Of a stretch of 64,000 bases of DNA, positions 37,244 through 45,058 are shown piece after piece. Each line of letters begins with the position of its first letter. Position 1 is the stretch's first letter. The stretch is from assembly GCF_030036535.1 (NCBI RefSeq), contig NZ_CP080388.1:744001-808000 (forward strand). The letters run 5' to 3'. A program made the translations under genes and the position numbers. This DNA is from Agrobacterium cucumeris (GTDB lineage Bacteria > Pseudomonadota > Alphaproteobacteria > Rhizobiales > Rhizobiaceae). The notes below the pieces were generated by a model. That model saw nothing but the letters and a program-made list of their open reading frames with translations, ran no database searches and was not told the DNA's origin.

Positions 37244-37894
37244 TCAGCGTGACGCCGTTCTGATCATCTTGCACAATTGCGTCAGCGCCGCATCATATCC
37301 GCCGCCCAGAATATCGGCACAACGGCGGGCGAGCCTGATCTGATCGGTTCGCGACATGTCGTTATAGGCCTGAATGGCATTGCGCATCGCGCCGGGTGAC
37401 ATCTTGCCCGGGTTGCCGGGATTGGACGGGTTGCCCGGGCTTCCAGGATTTCCGGGATTCCCCGGAGTGCCGGTGGAACCCGAACCCCCAATACCGACAC
37501 CGACCCCAAGTCCAAGACCACTCGATCCGCCGACATTGGCCCCGACATTGGCATTGATACCGTTGGAGCCACCAACCGAAGCGTCCACACCGGCGCTGAC
37601 GCCGCTGGACCCGCCGACGGATGCGTTGACATCCGCATTGACCCCGTTGCTACCGCCGACAGACGCATTGACATCCGCGCCCAAACCGCCGCCGCTTCTA
37701 CCGCCAACGTCGGCACTGGCATTGACGCCATTGCTGCCGCCAACCGAGGCATCGACACCGAGCCCACCGCTGCCATTGTCGCCGACACTGGCATTCACCC
37801 CGTTTTCGCCGCCGATCCCGATATCCAGCGCATGTGCGTTGACGGGCAAGATAAGGCAGGCAGACAGTAATAAATTGCGAGAAAGCGCCCTCAT
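37244..37894 (-). CDS. Secreted glycine-rich dodecapeptide-repeat protein
   Basis: This 216 aa protein is not one I recognise. Signal peptide 1-22, then about 115 residues made of imperfect 12-residue units like DASVGGSNGVNA (about 47-125). A collagen-like stretch of G-N-P/G-S-P triplets follows (about 142-163), and a helical C-terminal domain of about 50 residues has two Cys (C192, C208) and the core YNDMSRTDQIRLARRCADIL. GGAGG lies six bases before the ATG. The Asn/Val/Gly periodicity suggests a stacked beta structure or an extended surface fibre; this is inference. It is transcribed alone toward the polysaccharide-type flippase unit. Confidence 0.8.
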   Translation of the reverse strand: MRALSRNLLLSACLILPVNAHALDIGIGGENGVNASVGDNGSGGLGVDASVGGSNGVNASADVGGRSGGGLGADVNASVGGSNGVNADVNASVGGSSGVSAGVDASVGGSNGINANVGANVGGSSGLGLGVGVGIGGSGSTGTPGNPGNPGSPGNPSNPGNPGKMSPGAMRNAIQAYNDMSRTDQIRLARRCADILGGGYDAALTQLCKMIRTASR

Positions 37895-38190
37895 AATTTC
37901 CTCCCTATGAGTTCTGGCTATTCCCGCCCCGCGTGGAAACTCCACGCTGGCATCATAATTCAATTAGTAATTGCGTATATTCTAATTTGTTAGAGGTATC
38001 TAATATTACGTTAATGCTGCAACCGCAGGTGTATCGATACGGGACCCACGAACCTTCCCTTCCCTTCATTACCGGGCCAGAACAGACAGGCAATAGCCGC
38101 CACAAACACGCGCAAATAAGAAGGATAAATCAGCTTTGGGGTTGCACGCATGGCCTTGGCCGTGATAGACGCCGTGGCATTACCACCGTT

Positions 38191-38275
38191 GCCCCAATGG
38201 CGGAATTGGTAGACGCGCCGCACTCAAAATGCGGTTCCGCAAGGAGTGCTGGTTCGATCCCGGCTTGGGGTACCA
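38191..38275 (+). tRNA. tRNA-Leu (CAA)
   Basis: This is an 85-base type II tRNA with encoded CCA. The acceptor arm GCCCCAA pairs with the run ending TTGGGGT, and the anticodon stem CCGCA/TGCGG encloses loop CTCAAAA with anticodon CAA, reading UUG. There is a long variable arm and a T-loop GGTTCGATCC. The first acceptor pair is G-U. Confidence 0.93.
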
Positions 38276-38414
38276 TTTCCTGAAAATAGCATTGATTTTG
38301 CTGGTTTTGTTCGGCGTACCAGCCCGGAACAATCATTCCCGAAGTAACCGTCAAGAACGGATGCTGGCAAACGAAAATTTTCGTTTCAGCCTGTCGACAG
38401 GCCGTCGCATCCAA

Positions 38415-39839
38415 CTACATCCTTGCTATAGCCGAACCTGCCTCGGGATCAGGGGCTGCTCCCCCGTCATAATAGGATTTCACCGCATCGTGGCCGCGTA
38501 GTCCTTCTGGCCGATACGCCTTCGTTTCATCGTAATGGACCACACCAGCCAACTTGAAACGATCAACGACGCTTGGATGTATTGGCGCGTCGACAGGAAT
38601 TTTGCGAACGCATGATTTCCACGGTAGCCAGCCCGACTTGATTTCGTCGTGCTGAACGCCTGCGCTGGAGGGATATAAATGCAGCCATTTGTCGTCGACG
38701 ACGATGGGATGTGTAACGTTCGTCGCTCTGTTTACCATCCACGCCAGCGCGATGTCTGAGAGACGGGATTCCGTTTCCAGATAGCTCCCACCAATGTCCG
38801 AGTGCACACCCGCAAACCAGACCTGCTCGAACCAACCGTCTTCCTTGTTTGCCGAGTCGGTCGATTCATCAGTCCATGGCACGCGAGCAAACTTCGCTCT
38901 ATTCTCATCTATGGAGAGGGCGTGTTTGGCATATTCGACGCGCGGATTGAGAACCGTGTCGTAGAATTTCATACGCCAGCCCGTCAGATGAATGGTTTTC
39001 CACCATGGGTCGCTCAGCCCTGTAGCCCACTTCAAATGGGTCGCCAGATACCACGCCACCATGAATGTCACCGCCACACCCACGCTGGCAAAAAGCCATG
39101 CGTTTAATGCAATCTGCCACGGCATCATCGCCCAGACGGTCGTGGCCAGCCCGGCAACTCCCAGGGTGACCGCGAGGAGGATGAGTATTTGCTGGACGGC
39201 ATTGACCCCCAATGCGCCCACGGTGTCCCATACTCCGACGAAGTAAGGCACCGTATTGGCCCGGTCGGTTTCATCAGAGGAGCGATATTTTTCGCGAAAG
39301 CGGGCGGCCAATTCTTTCCGCTGGGCGTCAAGCAGCTTGCTGCCTTTACCGGCGCCATGCTGATAAACCGTTTTCACCGCTTCGTTTGCAACCTTGCGAG
39401 CCGTTTTCGGGTCCCGGTAAAAGGCAGTAACGCCGTCATCCATCCTTGTCGGCACACCGCACCAACCCAATACGCCACCCAGGCATCGCGCGGTATAGGC
39501 GCCACGGCTGAAGCCGAACAGGAAAATCCGGTCACCTGGCTCCCAAGACTGGAGAACAAAAGTGTAACAGTCCACGATATTCTTGGTTATTCCAAGTCCT
39601 GTCGCCTGTGAGAGAACGTTATAGATCTTCCGGAAGGCACCGATCTTGATATCGTCGGCATCTGAAGCCGAACCCAACCCGGCATCGTAAAAAGCGATTT
39701 GATCATCGGGGTTCACCGCCGAGTCTGGACCGCACCGGGTTGCACGAAATAATTTGTAGACGTTACTGCGGCGCTCATCGGGAAGTAGCCCGCCGGCCTG
39801 ACCTGTACCATCTGAAAGTATAAGGATGTTCTTCGGCAT
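38415..39839 (-). CDS. DUF2235 alpha/beta-hydrolase with internal membrane segments
   Basis: This 474 aa protein begins with the DUF2235 opening NILILSDGTGQ and has the nucleophile elbow GFSRGAYTAR and a downstream GVWDTVGALG. That last segment is immediately followed by about three hydrophobic segments (QQILILLAVTLGVAGLATTVWAM and ALNAWLFASVGVAVTFMVAWYL). After them come VWFAGVHSDIGGSY (catalytic Asp/His region) and a C-terminal domain. DUF2235 includes type VI phospholipase effectors (Tle1), but no VgrG, Hcp, PAAR or immunity gene is nearby. The start at 39839 has GGAG nine bases upstream. It lies alone between tRNA-Leu and dsbB. Function is unassigned; membrane lipid hydrolysis is a guess. 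Confidence 0.82.
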   Translation of the reverse strand: MPKNILILSDGTGQAGGLLPDERRSNVYKLFRATRCGPDSAVNPDDQIAFYDAGLGSASDADDIKIGAFRKIYNVLSQATGLGITKNIVDCYTFVLQSWEPGDRIFLFGFSRGAYTARCLGGVLGWCGVPTRMDDGVTAFYRDPKTARKVANEAVKTVYQHGAGKGSKLLDAQRKELAARFREKYRSSDETDRANTVPYFVGVWDTVGALGVNAVQQILILLAVTLGVAGLATTVWAMMPWQIALNAWLFASVGVAVTFMVAWYLATHLKWATGLSDPWWKTIHLTGWRMKFYDTVLNPRVEYAKHALSIDENRAKFARVPWTDESTDSANKEDGWFEQVWFAGVHSDIGGSYLETESRLSDIALAWMVNRATNVTHPIVVDDKWLHLYPSSAGVQHDEIKSGWLPWKSCVRKIPVDAPIHPSVVDRFKLAGVVHYDETKAYRPEGLRGHDAVKSYYDGGAAPDPEAGSAIARM

Positions 39840-40188
39840 GCGGCTTCGCTCCAATGAACCTCAGCCATCTTGCTGGATTTGTGATATTCGGTAAGTACAA
39901 AAGGATTTCAACCGGGAGTTTTCCCCAAAAATCCCTTCTAGTGAAGCATCTATACGATACAGAGAAACAAACCGCCGTTCGACTGTGTCATCGCCGCCGT
40001 AAAATCACGAAACTTTGCTCATCCACCCCCCGTTTATTACCGGGCTTTCATTTGCCAGAAGTAACGGACTGGATTAGACGAATCCTGTGACACACCGTTG
40101 ATCGGCGACTTAATTTCGCCATCACGCCCGCCTTTTTGAAAGCCCGTCCGGGAATATCTGCTTCTTCGCGAAGTTTGAGGAAAACATC
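39840..40188. other. Divergent intergenic region
   Basis: About 350 bases separate the divergent DUF2235 and dsbB genes. Apart from the dsbB promoter candidate at 40052-40080 I see no gene, RNA or repeat. The part next to DUF2235 is AT-richer. Confidence 0.5.
40052..40080 (+). promoter_or_regulatory. Candidate promoter for dsbB
   Basis: TTGCCA at 40052-40057 matches five of six -35 bases. A 17-base spacer leads to TAGACG at 40075-40080, a weak -10. It points at dsbB, 109 bases away. Confidence 0.3.
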
Positions 40189-40704
40189 ATGGCCAATGCG
40201 ACCACCGCCGACAACAGCCGTACGCTCGCCGCTCTCGGCGTCACGGCGGGAATGATCTTCACCGTCGGCTCCGCCCTCGGTTTCCAGCATATTGGCGGTT
40301 ACACGCCCTGCGCCCTGTGCCTGTTGCAGCGCGATCCCTATTATTACGCCATTCCGCTGGGCATATTGGCCGTTGCGACCAGCGTCTTCAAACTGCCGGT
40401 TCAGATCACGCGGCTGCTTCTCGCCCTCATCGGCGTGGCGATGCTGATCGGCGCCGGGCTTGGTGTTTATCATGCCGGTGTGGAATGGGGTTTCTGGGAA
40501 GGCCCGATCACCTGCGCCACCGGCGCGCCGTCCATCACCACCAACGCCGGCGATCTGCTGGGTGATCTGAACGCCATCAAGGCGCCTTCCTGCAATGATG
40601 CGGCACTTCGGGTGCTTGGCCTTTCTTTCGCGGGCTGGAACGTCATCGCAAGCATTGCACTTGCGGCCATCGCCTTTTTTGGCGCGAGCCGGAAAAGCCG
40701 GTAA
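40189..40704 (+). CDS. dsbB: Disulfide bond formation protein DsbB
   Basis: This 171 aa inner-membrane protein has four spans. It has the first periplasmic Cys pair in CALC (C41, C44) and the second pair at C109 and C135, exactly the DsbB arrangement that passes electrons from DsbA to quinone. GAGGA precedes the ATG at good distance. No dsbA is nearby. The stop is 29 bases from the convergent HNH gene. Confidence 0.92.
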   Translation: MANATTADNSRTLAALGVTAGMIFTVGSALGFQHIGGYTPCALCLLQRDPYYYAIPLGILAVATSVFKLPVQITRLLLALIGVAMLIGAGLGVYHAGVEWGFWEGPITCATGAPSITTNAGDLLGDLNAIKAPSCNDAALRVLGLSFAGWNVIASIALAAIAFFGASRKSR

Positions 40705-40733
40705 ACGGAAAAGCCGCGTTGCAGTCCTGAGGA

Positions 40734-41291
40734 TCAGGGCTGCAGCTCGGTATCCCAGTAAAGATAGTCCATCCAGCTTTCGTGCAGATAGTTGGGCGGG
40801 AACAACCGCCCATTATTGTGCAAATCCTGAACCGTCGGCTGGAATGGCTTCTGCGCCGGGAACATGCCCGCCTGTTTGGGAAGCTTGCTGCCCTTTTTAA
40901 GGTTGCAGGGAGAGCACGCCGCCACGACATTGTGCCACGTGGTTTCGCCGCCATGCGCGCGGGGAATAACATGGTCGAAGGTCAATTCGTCCCGCGTGCC
41001 GCAATACTGGCATTCAAACTTGTCCCGAAGGAAAACGTTGAAGCGTGTAAAGGCGGGATTGCGGGTGGGCTGCACATAGGTCTTGAGGCTGACGACGCTC
41101 GGCAGCCGCATGGAAAAGCTGGGGGATGACACCGCGTGATCATATTCTGCAATGATGTTCACACGGTCTAGAAAGACAGCCTTGATCGCGTCCTGCCAGG
41201 ACCACAACGACAAGGGATAATAACTCAATGGCCTATAGTCTGCGTTCAGAACGAGCGCCGGCAGGGCCTGTGGTGAAACTGCAATCGTCAA
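40734..41291 (-). CDS. HNH endonuclease-family protein
   Basis: This 185 aa protein has a typical zinc-bearing HNH module: CQYCGTRDELTFDHVIPRAHGGETTWHNVVAACSPCN (C94, C97, catalytic H107, C126, C129). The N-terminus (ALVLNADYRPLSYYPLSLWSWQDAIKAVFLDRV) is the conserved lead of the widespread chromosomal bacterial HNH family, whose role is unknown and which is not a clear phage or restriction nuclease. The start is TTG at 41291, fixed by AGGAG six bases upstream (41298-41302); no ATG fits. Confidence 0.87.
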   Translation of the reverse strand: MTIAVSPQALPALVLNADYRPLSYYPLSLWSWQDAIKAVFLDRVNIIAEYDHAVSSPSFSMRLPSVVSLKTYVQPTRNPAFTRFNVFLRDKFECQYCGTRDELTFDHVIPRAHGGETTWHNVVAACSPCNLKKGSKLPKQAGMFPAQKPFQPTVQDLHNNGRLFPPNYLHESWMDYLYWDTELQP

Positions 41292-41609
41292 GGGCTTCTC
41301 CTGAGCGATTCGGCATCTGCACTTGTATATTAGGTCCGTTGTTACAGGATTGTGAAGCCTATAAATGCAGCGGAGAAGAGCTTAATTTTTCAGCGGGAAA
41401 AAGGCTCTTTTATGTTCCTGACGACCGGACGGCAGCAGCCCGACGGGTCGCCGCCTGACAGCAGCCTGAACAGTGATTCGCCGCTCTCGATCACAAAATC
41501 GGCCTCACGCTTCTCACGCCATTGGTGATATGATCATCGCGACCGAGAAAGTGGCGCGCACATCCCGATCGGACACCTATCTGTCGCCCCATCAGCAGGA
41601 GGAGAGCGC
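41292..41609. other. Intergenic region, nothing identified
   Basis: About 320 bases lie between the divergent HNH gene and a small secreted-protein gene. I see only the HNH ribosome-binding site and no convincing ORF, hairpin or RNA. Confidence 0.5.
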
Positions 41610-41915
41610 ATGGTTTCGCGCAGGCATCATCCATCGGCAGCGTTGCGGGCGGGACTGGTAACAGGCCTGTTTGTCCTTACGATAAGTCTGGCCGCATTGG
41701 CCCAAGCGCAGCAATATCAGAATTTCGAAGTCACGCCGGATGGTCGCGGTGGTGCGCAGGGTACGATCGGCGGGCGCAATTTTGAAATCGAACGCAACTA
41801 TGACCGGCCGCCGGCAAACCGCCGCTCTTCATCAGACATGCGGCGCGACTATGGAAGCCCCGTGCCGCAACAAACATGCCTTATAGACACCAAGGGCAGA
41901 ACCCACTGCAACTGA
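41610..41915 (+). CDS. Small secreted protein, unknown
   Basis: This 101 aa protein has a signal peptide (about 1-34, ending AQAQ). The short mature part, FEVTPDGRGGAQGTIGGRNFEIERNYD, is followed by a polar, disordered-looking linker. It ends with a Cys pair (TCLIDTKGRTHCN). GGAGAG lies about seven bases upstream of the ATG. I do not recognise a family with confidence; small periplasmic proteins of this kind are common in rhizobia. Confidence 0.7.
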   Translation: MVSRRHHPSAALRAGLVTGLFVLTISLAALAQAQQYQNFEVTPDGRGGAQGTIGGRNFEIERNYDRPPANRRSSSDMRRDYGSPVPQQTCLIDTKGRTHCN

Positions 41916-42061
41916 ACGCCGCTGCGCCGATTTTCCGGTCGATTTCATCCACCGGCAACAAAATTCGATTTCACTAAAAAGCAATCTATCGACTTAAAAG
42001 GCCTGCAAGAAAGGGCCGGTATGTTCAGGCACAGATAAAACAACTGTGCAGGGGCAGAGAC

Positions 42062-42667
42062 ATGGCGAAGAAAACAGGCCGTCTGGTAAAGACTTTGGCA
42101 GTTGCCGTCGGCATGGCGGCAAGCATCGCGACGACGGCTTCGGCCGTTCAGCTTGGTGGTCTCGCCAAAAACCCGGTCACAACGCGGCCCGGCCAGTTCA
42201 TGTCAACGAGCCGTCCGACCATCGCCCCCATCGCCTTCGCAAAATTCTGCGACAATGCCGCCGACCAGTGCGTCCGCATTGGCGATCGTGACACGATCGA
42301 GCTGACGAAACAGAAGCGTACGGAACTGCAGCGCATCAATTCCGAGATCAACACGGCGATCGTCTATGTCGGCGAACTGGAGGGGCAAGATGAGTGGAAG
42401 CTTAATCCGGCAAGCGGTGACTGCGACGACTACGCCGTGACCAAGCGGCAACGCCTGCTGCGGGCCGGGTGGCCATCGGGTGCGCTTCGCATCGCCACAG
42501 CCCGCACACCGGGCGGTGTCGGCCATGCGGTTCTCGTCGTCAGCACGACCCAGGGTGATCTGGTGCTGGACAACCGCACCAACGTCGTCAAGCCGTGGAA
42601 AGCAGTGGATCTGAAATGGATCAAGATCCAGTCGCACGAAAACCCACGCGTCTGGCTGAAGCTCTAG
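42062..42667 (+). CDS. Periplasmic transglutaminase-like cysteine peptidase (BTLCP, LapG-like)
   Basis: This 201 aa secreted protein of the bacterial transglutaminase-like cysteine proteinase family (DUF920) has a signal peptide ending about residue 28. Catalytic residues are complete: Cys121 in SGDCDDYAV, His155 in VGHAVLVV and Asp170 in LVLDNRT. The upstream RINSEIN and WKLNPA segments are family-typical. LapG, the best-known member, cleaves surface adhesins under c-di-GMP control through LapD. No lapD or large adhesin lies next to this gene, so the target is unknown. Rhizobial genomes carry several such paralogues. Confidence 0.88.
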   Translation: MAKKTGRLVKTLAVAVGMAASIATTASAVQLGGLAKNPVTTRPGQFMSTSRPTIAPIAFAKFCDNAADQCVRIGDRDTIELTKQKRTELQRINSEINTAIVYVGELEGQDEWKLNPASGDCDDYAVTKRQRLLRAGWPSGALRIATARTPGGVGHAVLVVSTTQGDLVLDNRTNVVKPWKAVDLKWIKIQSHENPRVWLKL

Positions 42668-42940
42668 AACGTCTCTGACAATATCCGCGTGTCCCGTCTT
42701 TTCGCGAGACCGGACGCGTGCTCGACCGATGATTTAAGGTGTCATATCTTTCGAATGTGAAAGAGGGTATCCTGTCCGCTCATATCGAAGCGTCCTTGAC
42801 TGGAAAGAACGCCGCCGACGCGGCCCTTCAACACAGCCTTTGCGGAGATCATGGCATCCAGAGGGCCCGGCCCGAGGAGGCTGTGTCACCGCCACGGTCA
42901 ACGCTCTTGACCTTGTACCGGAGAGACAGTATCGGCAGCT

Positions 42941-43732
42941 ATGCCCAAGGTGCTCAACTGGATTCGCGGTCGTAAACAGCCAGCCCCCCGCGACGACCGG
43001 AGGCGCCGCCGGTTAGACCTTGGCGACAAGCCCGCCTCCTTTCCAATCTATGCCATTGGTGACGTGCACGGTTGCCTCGACCTGCTTTTACAGGCGGAAC
43101 GGAAAATCCTTGCTGATCTGGGCCCGGACCCCGCCCCCGCCCTGGTCGTTCTGGTTGGCGACTATGTTGATCGCGGACAGGATTCCTGCGGTGTCATCGA
43201 CCATCTTCTCCAGCCGCCGCCGGCGCCACTGCGCCGTATCGCGCTCTGCGGCAATCACGAGCAGCTGTTCAGCGACTTTCTGGAAAATCCGCAGGACAAC
43301 ATGCACTGGCTGGATTTCGGCGGCCGCCAGACGCTTTTATCCTATGGCGTCGATATCGATTATTTCATGCACAAGGGCCGTTTGCGGCTTCAGCCTTTCA
43401 GGGACGCATTGATCGGTGCGATCCCGCACACCCATCGCCAGCTTTTATCCAGCCTGCCGGTCTATGCCCGCATCGGACCCTATATTTTCGTGCATGCCGG
43501 CTTCCGGCCGGGACTACAACTGGATGCACAGACCGATGAGGACATGTTGTGGATCAGGGAACCGTTCCTGTCGCAGGGAGCCGGGCTGGACCTGCTTGTC
43601 ATTCATGGCCACACGCCGGTCCCGGAACCACAGACGGGCCCGCAGCGGATCGGTATCGACACCGGTGCCTTTACAACGGGCAGGCTAACGATCCTGAAGC
43701 TTTCAGATGTTGGCCCGCAATTGGTTGTCTGA
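42941..43732 (+). CDS. Serine/threonine-type metallophosphatase
   Basis: This 263 aa calcineurin-like phosphatase has the full metal-site set: GDVHG (40-44), GDYVDRG (73-79), GNHE (104-107), later VHAGFRPG and VIHGHTP. It resembles bacterial PrpA/ApaH-type protein phosphatases. The first 30 residues are strongly basic (RGRKQP...RRRRRLDLG). No good Shine-Dalgarno is near 42941, though a GGAGAG stands about 15 bases away. It is the last plus-strand gene before the polysaccharide locus. Regulation of polysaccharide enzymes is possible but unsupported. Confidence 0.87.
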   Translation: MPKVLNWIRGRKQPAPRDDRRRRRLDLGDKPASFPIYAIGDVHGCLDLLLQAERKILADLGPDPAPALVVLVGDYVDRGQDSCGVIDHLLQPPPAPLRRIALCGNHEQLFSDFLENPQDNMHWLDFGGRQTLLSYGVDIDYFMHKGRLRLQPFRDALIGAIPHTHRQLLSSLPVYARIGPYIFVHAGFRPGLQLDAQTDEDMLWIREPFLSQGAGLDLLVIHGHTPVPEPQTGPQRIGIDTGAFTTGRLTILKLSDVGPQLVV

Positions 43733-43835
43733 CGGCCGAAATCCGCATCCGCACCACCCGGCCACGACTCGAGAGCGCGATTATTAAATCGTTCTTTACG
43801 AGAGTGCCGCTCGTGCAATCAACCTGCCATCTCGA

Positions 43836-45053
43836 TTATTTGCCGTTCAGAATGCCCTTAAGGGCCGTCATCTGCTGGCGGTTCCATTCGATTGCGTCGT
43901 CGAATGCCCTGCTTCCCAGTTCCTCCCGCTCATGCTGACTGGAGGTAAGGCGCAGGATAGCATGGGCGAAAGCCTTATGGTCACCGTCCTCGACCACAAT
44001 GACGCTGCTGCGGTACTGCTCCGGCATCCCCCTGACGCCAGTTTGACTGCTGATAGTCGGCACACCAGCGGCCAGAGCATCGAGCAACTTTATATTGATG
44101 CCTGTACCAAGCGTGATGGGATTGATCGAGAGGGGCGCGCGGGTAAACGCGTCCTTCAAATTATCCACCCGGCCCAGCTTGAGAACACCCTCCGTGTCCT
44201 CAATCTTGTCGCATATGCTGCCCGCGAGAACCAAGCGGATATCCGGCCTGTTGGCCCTGATCAGAGGCAGAACGTTCTTAAGGAACCCTTTCAGGGAAAT
44301 GATGTTGGCATCATTTCCTGAACCGAGAAACAAAAAGTCACTCGATGCGAAATCTTCCACTCTCCGGTCAAGATCAAGAATATGACTGACGGTTGCGACA
44401 ACGGGCGGCTCTTTGCCCAGCTGTTGGCGGAACACGCGCTCCTCTTCTTCCTGTATGGCGACGACCACATCCGCGCGACGGAACGCCTTACATTCCACAT
44501 TCGGCGGAACTGAGAACCAATAGCCATATTTATTGGCAGTTTTTATGAACGCCTTATGGCGGTCTGCGAAGGAATCGTGAGTATCGAGAATACGAAGCAC
44601 GCTGTTCGGAAGGCCCAGAAAAGCTCTCGAATGAAAAGCATATTCTGCGATAACCGCATCAACTCCCAGCCGACGCTGAATATCGCGGACCTGCCAGCCT
44701 ATTTCTGGATAATAAAATTCGTCTAGGTAATTGTAGAAACCGCTTTCATGGCCAATAAGCCTGTAAAGCTTGCGAATGGTCCGAAACGCAGTAAATCCAA
44801 GTTCGAGACCGAAATCCCGAATGAGCCGTAGTTTAAAGCCGCCCCGTTCCCGGGAAATAAAATGCACGCGTCCGGAACCGAATTCGGCCTCATGAGCCGT
44901 AAGATCAAAATCGGTTGCCATAGGCGTATTGACATAGGCAAAATGCACTTCGTTGCCGAGACTGCGGACAGCCCGTGTCAATTGCAATATCCTGCTGCGA
45001 TTACCCTCGTTGGCGGGAACGGCCGGAAAAGCCGAAACGAAAACGAACCTCAT
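43836..45053 (-). CDS. Glycosyltransferase (GT4-like, GT-B fold)
   Basis: This 405 aa cytoplasmic glycosyltransferase has an N-terminal Rossmann half opening RFVFVSAFPAVPANEGNRSR and a C-terminal half with FLFLGSGNDANI, RLVLAGSI and GTGINIKLLDALAAGVPTISS. That last segment is the nucleotide-sugar site, here with Asp where GT4 enzymes usually have the second Glu. It adds one sugar to a lipid-linked repeat unit. I use the ATG at 45053; a GTG at 45062 overlaps the stop of the pyruvyl transferase and may be the coupled start. It is the last gene of the minus-strand block. Confidence 0.82.
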   Translation of the reverse strand: MRFVFVSAFPAVPANEGNRSRILQLTRAVRSLGNEVHFAYVNTPMATDFDLTAHEAEFGSGRVHFISRERGGFKLRLIRDFGLELGFTAFRTIRKLYRLIGHESGFYNYLDEFYYPEIGWQVRDIQRRLGVDAVIAEYAFHSRAFLGLPNSVLRILDTHDSFADRHKAFIKTANKYGYWFSVPPNVECKAFRRADVVVAIQEEEERVFRQQLGKEPPVVATVSHILDLDRRVEDFASSDFLFLGSGNDANIISLKGFLKNVLPLIRANRPDIRLVLAGSICDKIEDTEGVLKLGRVDNLKDAFTRAPLSINPITLGTGINIKLLDALAAGVPTISSQTGVRGMPEQYRSSVIVVEDGDHKAFAHAILRLTSSQHEREELGSRAFDDAIEWNRQQMTALKGILNGK

Positions 45054-45058
45054 AAAGA

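Noticed and set aside
38142..38170. Promoter for tRNA-Leu (TTGCAC and a weak -10)
   Set aside because: Too few matches at both hexamers to support a call.
38130..38414. A 94-codon minus-strand ORF
   Set aside because: It runs through the tRNA-Leu gene in antisense.
40734..41291. HNH gene as a sign of phage, intron or restriction system
   Set aside because: No phage, methylase or intron features are nearby, and the N-terminus matches a common chromosomal HNH family.
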